Shown in pieces: positions 63,355 to 64,000 of a stretch of 64,000 nucleotides of DNA (position 1 is its first letter; every line of letters starts with the position of its first letter). The notes beneath the pieces are model-generated. The model was not told the DNA's origin. It ran no database searches and saw only the letters and a program-made list of their open reading frames with translations. This DNA is from Streptomyces antibioticus. Its GTDB lineage: Bacteria > Actinomycetota > Actinomycetes > Streptomycetales > Streptomycetaceae. The translations under genes and the position numbers were made by a program. The stretch covers positions 744,001 to 808,000 of the forward strand of contig NZ_CM007717.1 of the NCBI RefSeq assembly GCF_002019855.1, written 5' to 3'.

Positions 63355-64000
63355 TCGATGTCGACGCCTATGTGAAGGGTGTGCTCGACGGGAAGCGGGC
63401 GCTGATCGCGCGCGCGATCACGCTCGTCGAGTCCACCCTGCCCCAGCACCGGGTGCTGGCCCAGGAGTTGCTGACCGAGCTGCTCCCGCACAGCGGGCGG
63501 GCGCGGCGGATCGGGGTCAGCGGGGTGCCGGGCGTCGGCAAGTCGACGTTCATCGACGCCTTCGGCACGCTGCTGACCTCGCGCGGGCACCGGGTGGCGG
63601 TGCTCGCGGTCGACCCGTCGTCCAGCCGGACCGGCGGCTCGATCCTGGGCGACAAGACCCGGATGGAACGTCTGGCCGTCGACCCGGCGGCGTTCGTGCG
63701 CCCCTCCCCCACCGCGGGCACGCTCGGCGGGGTCGCCAAGGCGACCCGGGAGTCGATCGTGGTGATGGAGGCGGCGGGCTACGACGTGATCCTCGTCGAG
63801 ACGGTCGGCGTCGGCCAGTCCGAGACCGCGGTCGCGAACATGGTCGACTCCTTCCTGCTGCTCACCTTGGCCCGCACCGGCGACCAGCTCCAGGGCATCA
63901 AGAAGGGCGTCCTGGAACTGGCCGACGTGATCGCCGTCAACAAGGCGGACGGCCCGCACGAACGCGACGCCCGCGCGGCGGCCCGTGAACTGGCGGGCGC
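63351..64000 (+). CDS. meaB: MeaB-type GTPase chaperone of methylmalonyl-CoA mutase (3' end outside window)
   Basis: GTG at 63351 overlaps the mutB stop as GTGA. The visible 216 residues contain Walker [56 protein letters not shown] and [15 protein letters not shown], typical of MeaB/ArgK P-loop GTPases that load and protect the cobalamin cofactor of the mutase. The reading frame is open at the window end. Confidence 0.95.

Overview
The window looks like a chromosomal segment of a Streptomyces or a very close relative. Codon use is extremely GC-rich, and TTA codons are rare and confined to a few genes. Families typical of the genus are present: an SsgA-like cell-division protein, an NsdA-like developmental repressor, Scr1-type XRE/DUF6879/DUF397 regulators, DUF6479, an SCO6745-type protein and a CchA/CchB-like pair for hydroxamate siderophores. 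No rRNA, tRNA, CRISPR array or complete insertion sequence was seen.

Layout. 1-10.4 kb: the end of a Gfo/Idh/MocA oxidoreductase, an SsgA-like gene with a Crp-type box, a PAS/SpoIIE phosphatase, an NsdA-like regulator, an APH-fold kinase, a secreted amidase, and a universal stress gene followed by a decaying tandem array of its own 3' end. 10.5-23.1 kb: an acyl-CoA/sterol-side-chain-like catabolic island. It holds two cysteine-less thiolase-fold proteins, a DUF35 protein, a crotonase, three acyl-CoA ligases, a nitronate-monooxygenase-like enzyme, a hydrolase and a PYROXD2-like oxidoreductase. Copies of one 17-bp operator lie at its promoters. 23.3-25.8 kb: a Scr1-like regulatory module. 25.8-37.8 kb: a polymorphic toxin locus with a secreted LamG protein, a 2135-residue RHS/YD-repeat protein ending in a probable deaminase toxin, and two tandem paralogous putative immunity genes. 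37.9-53.9 kb: mixed housekeeping and signalling genes, namely an acyl-CoA dehydrogenase with a KstR-like box, HEAT/LRV protein, dead histidine phosphatase, copper-storage-like protein, PPK2, PAS/SpoIIE/HATPase regulator, ATP-grasp, phosphoketolase with an RpiB-like isomerase, an atypical response regulator and a Tat-exported glycosidase-like protein under a 40-bp palindrome. 54.0-59.1 kb: an iron-box-controlled locus. 59.4-64.0 kb: mutA-mutB-meaB, methylmalonyl-CoA mutase and its GTPase, cut by the window end.

How the genes may work together. The 54-59 kb locus appears to make formyl-hydroxy-ornithine for a siderophore whose NRPS is not in the window. It carries its own NAGS-like and NAGK-like genes, and the NAGK lacks room for the arginine-sensing N-terminal helix, so it could raise ornithine supply under iron limitation. 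In the 10-23 kb island the shared TCTGA-N7-TCAGA operators suggest one regulator (not in the window) over two divergent units and a third operon. Its propionyl-CoA output could be assimilated by the methylmalonyl-CoA mutase at the right end. The RHS locus is the best candidate for an undescribed system: deaminase-like C-terminus, two CxxC-bearing immunity paralogues and a dedicated LamG partner.

All functions were inferred by reading sequence and motifs. No database search was run, so names of families are recognition calls with the stated confidence.
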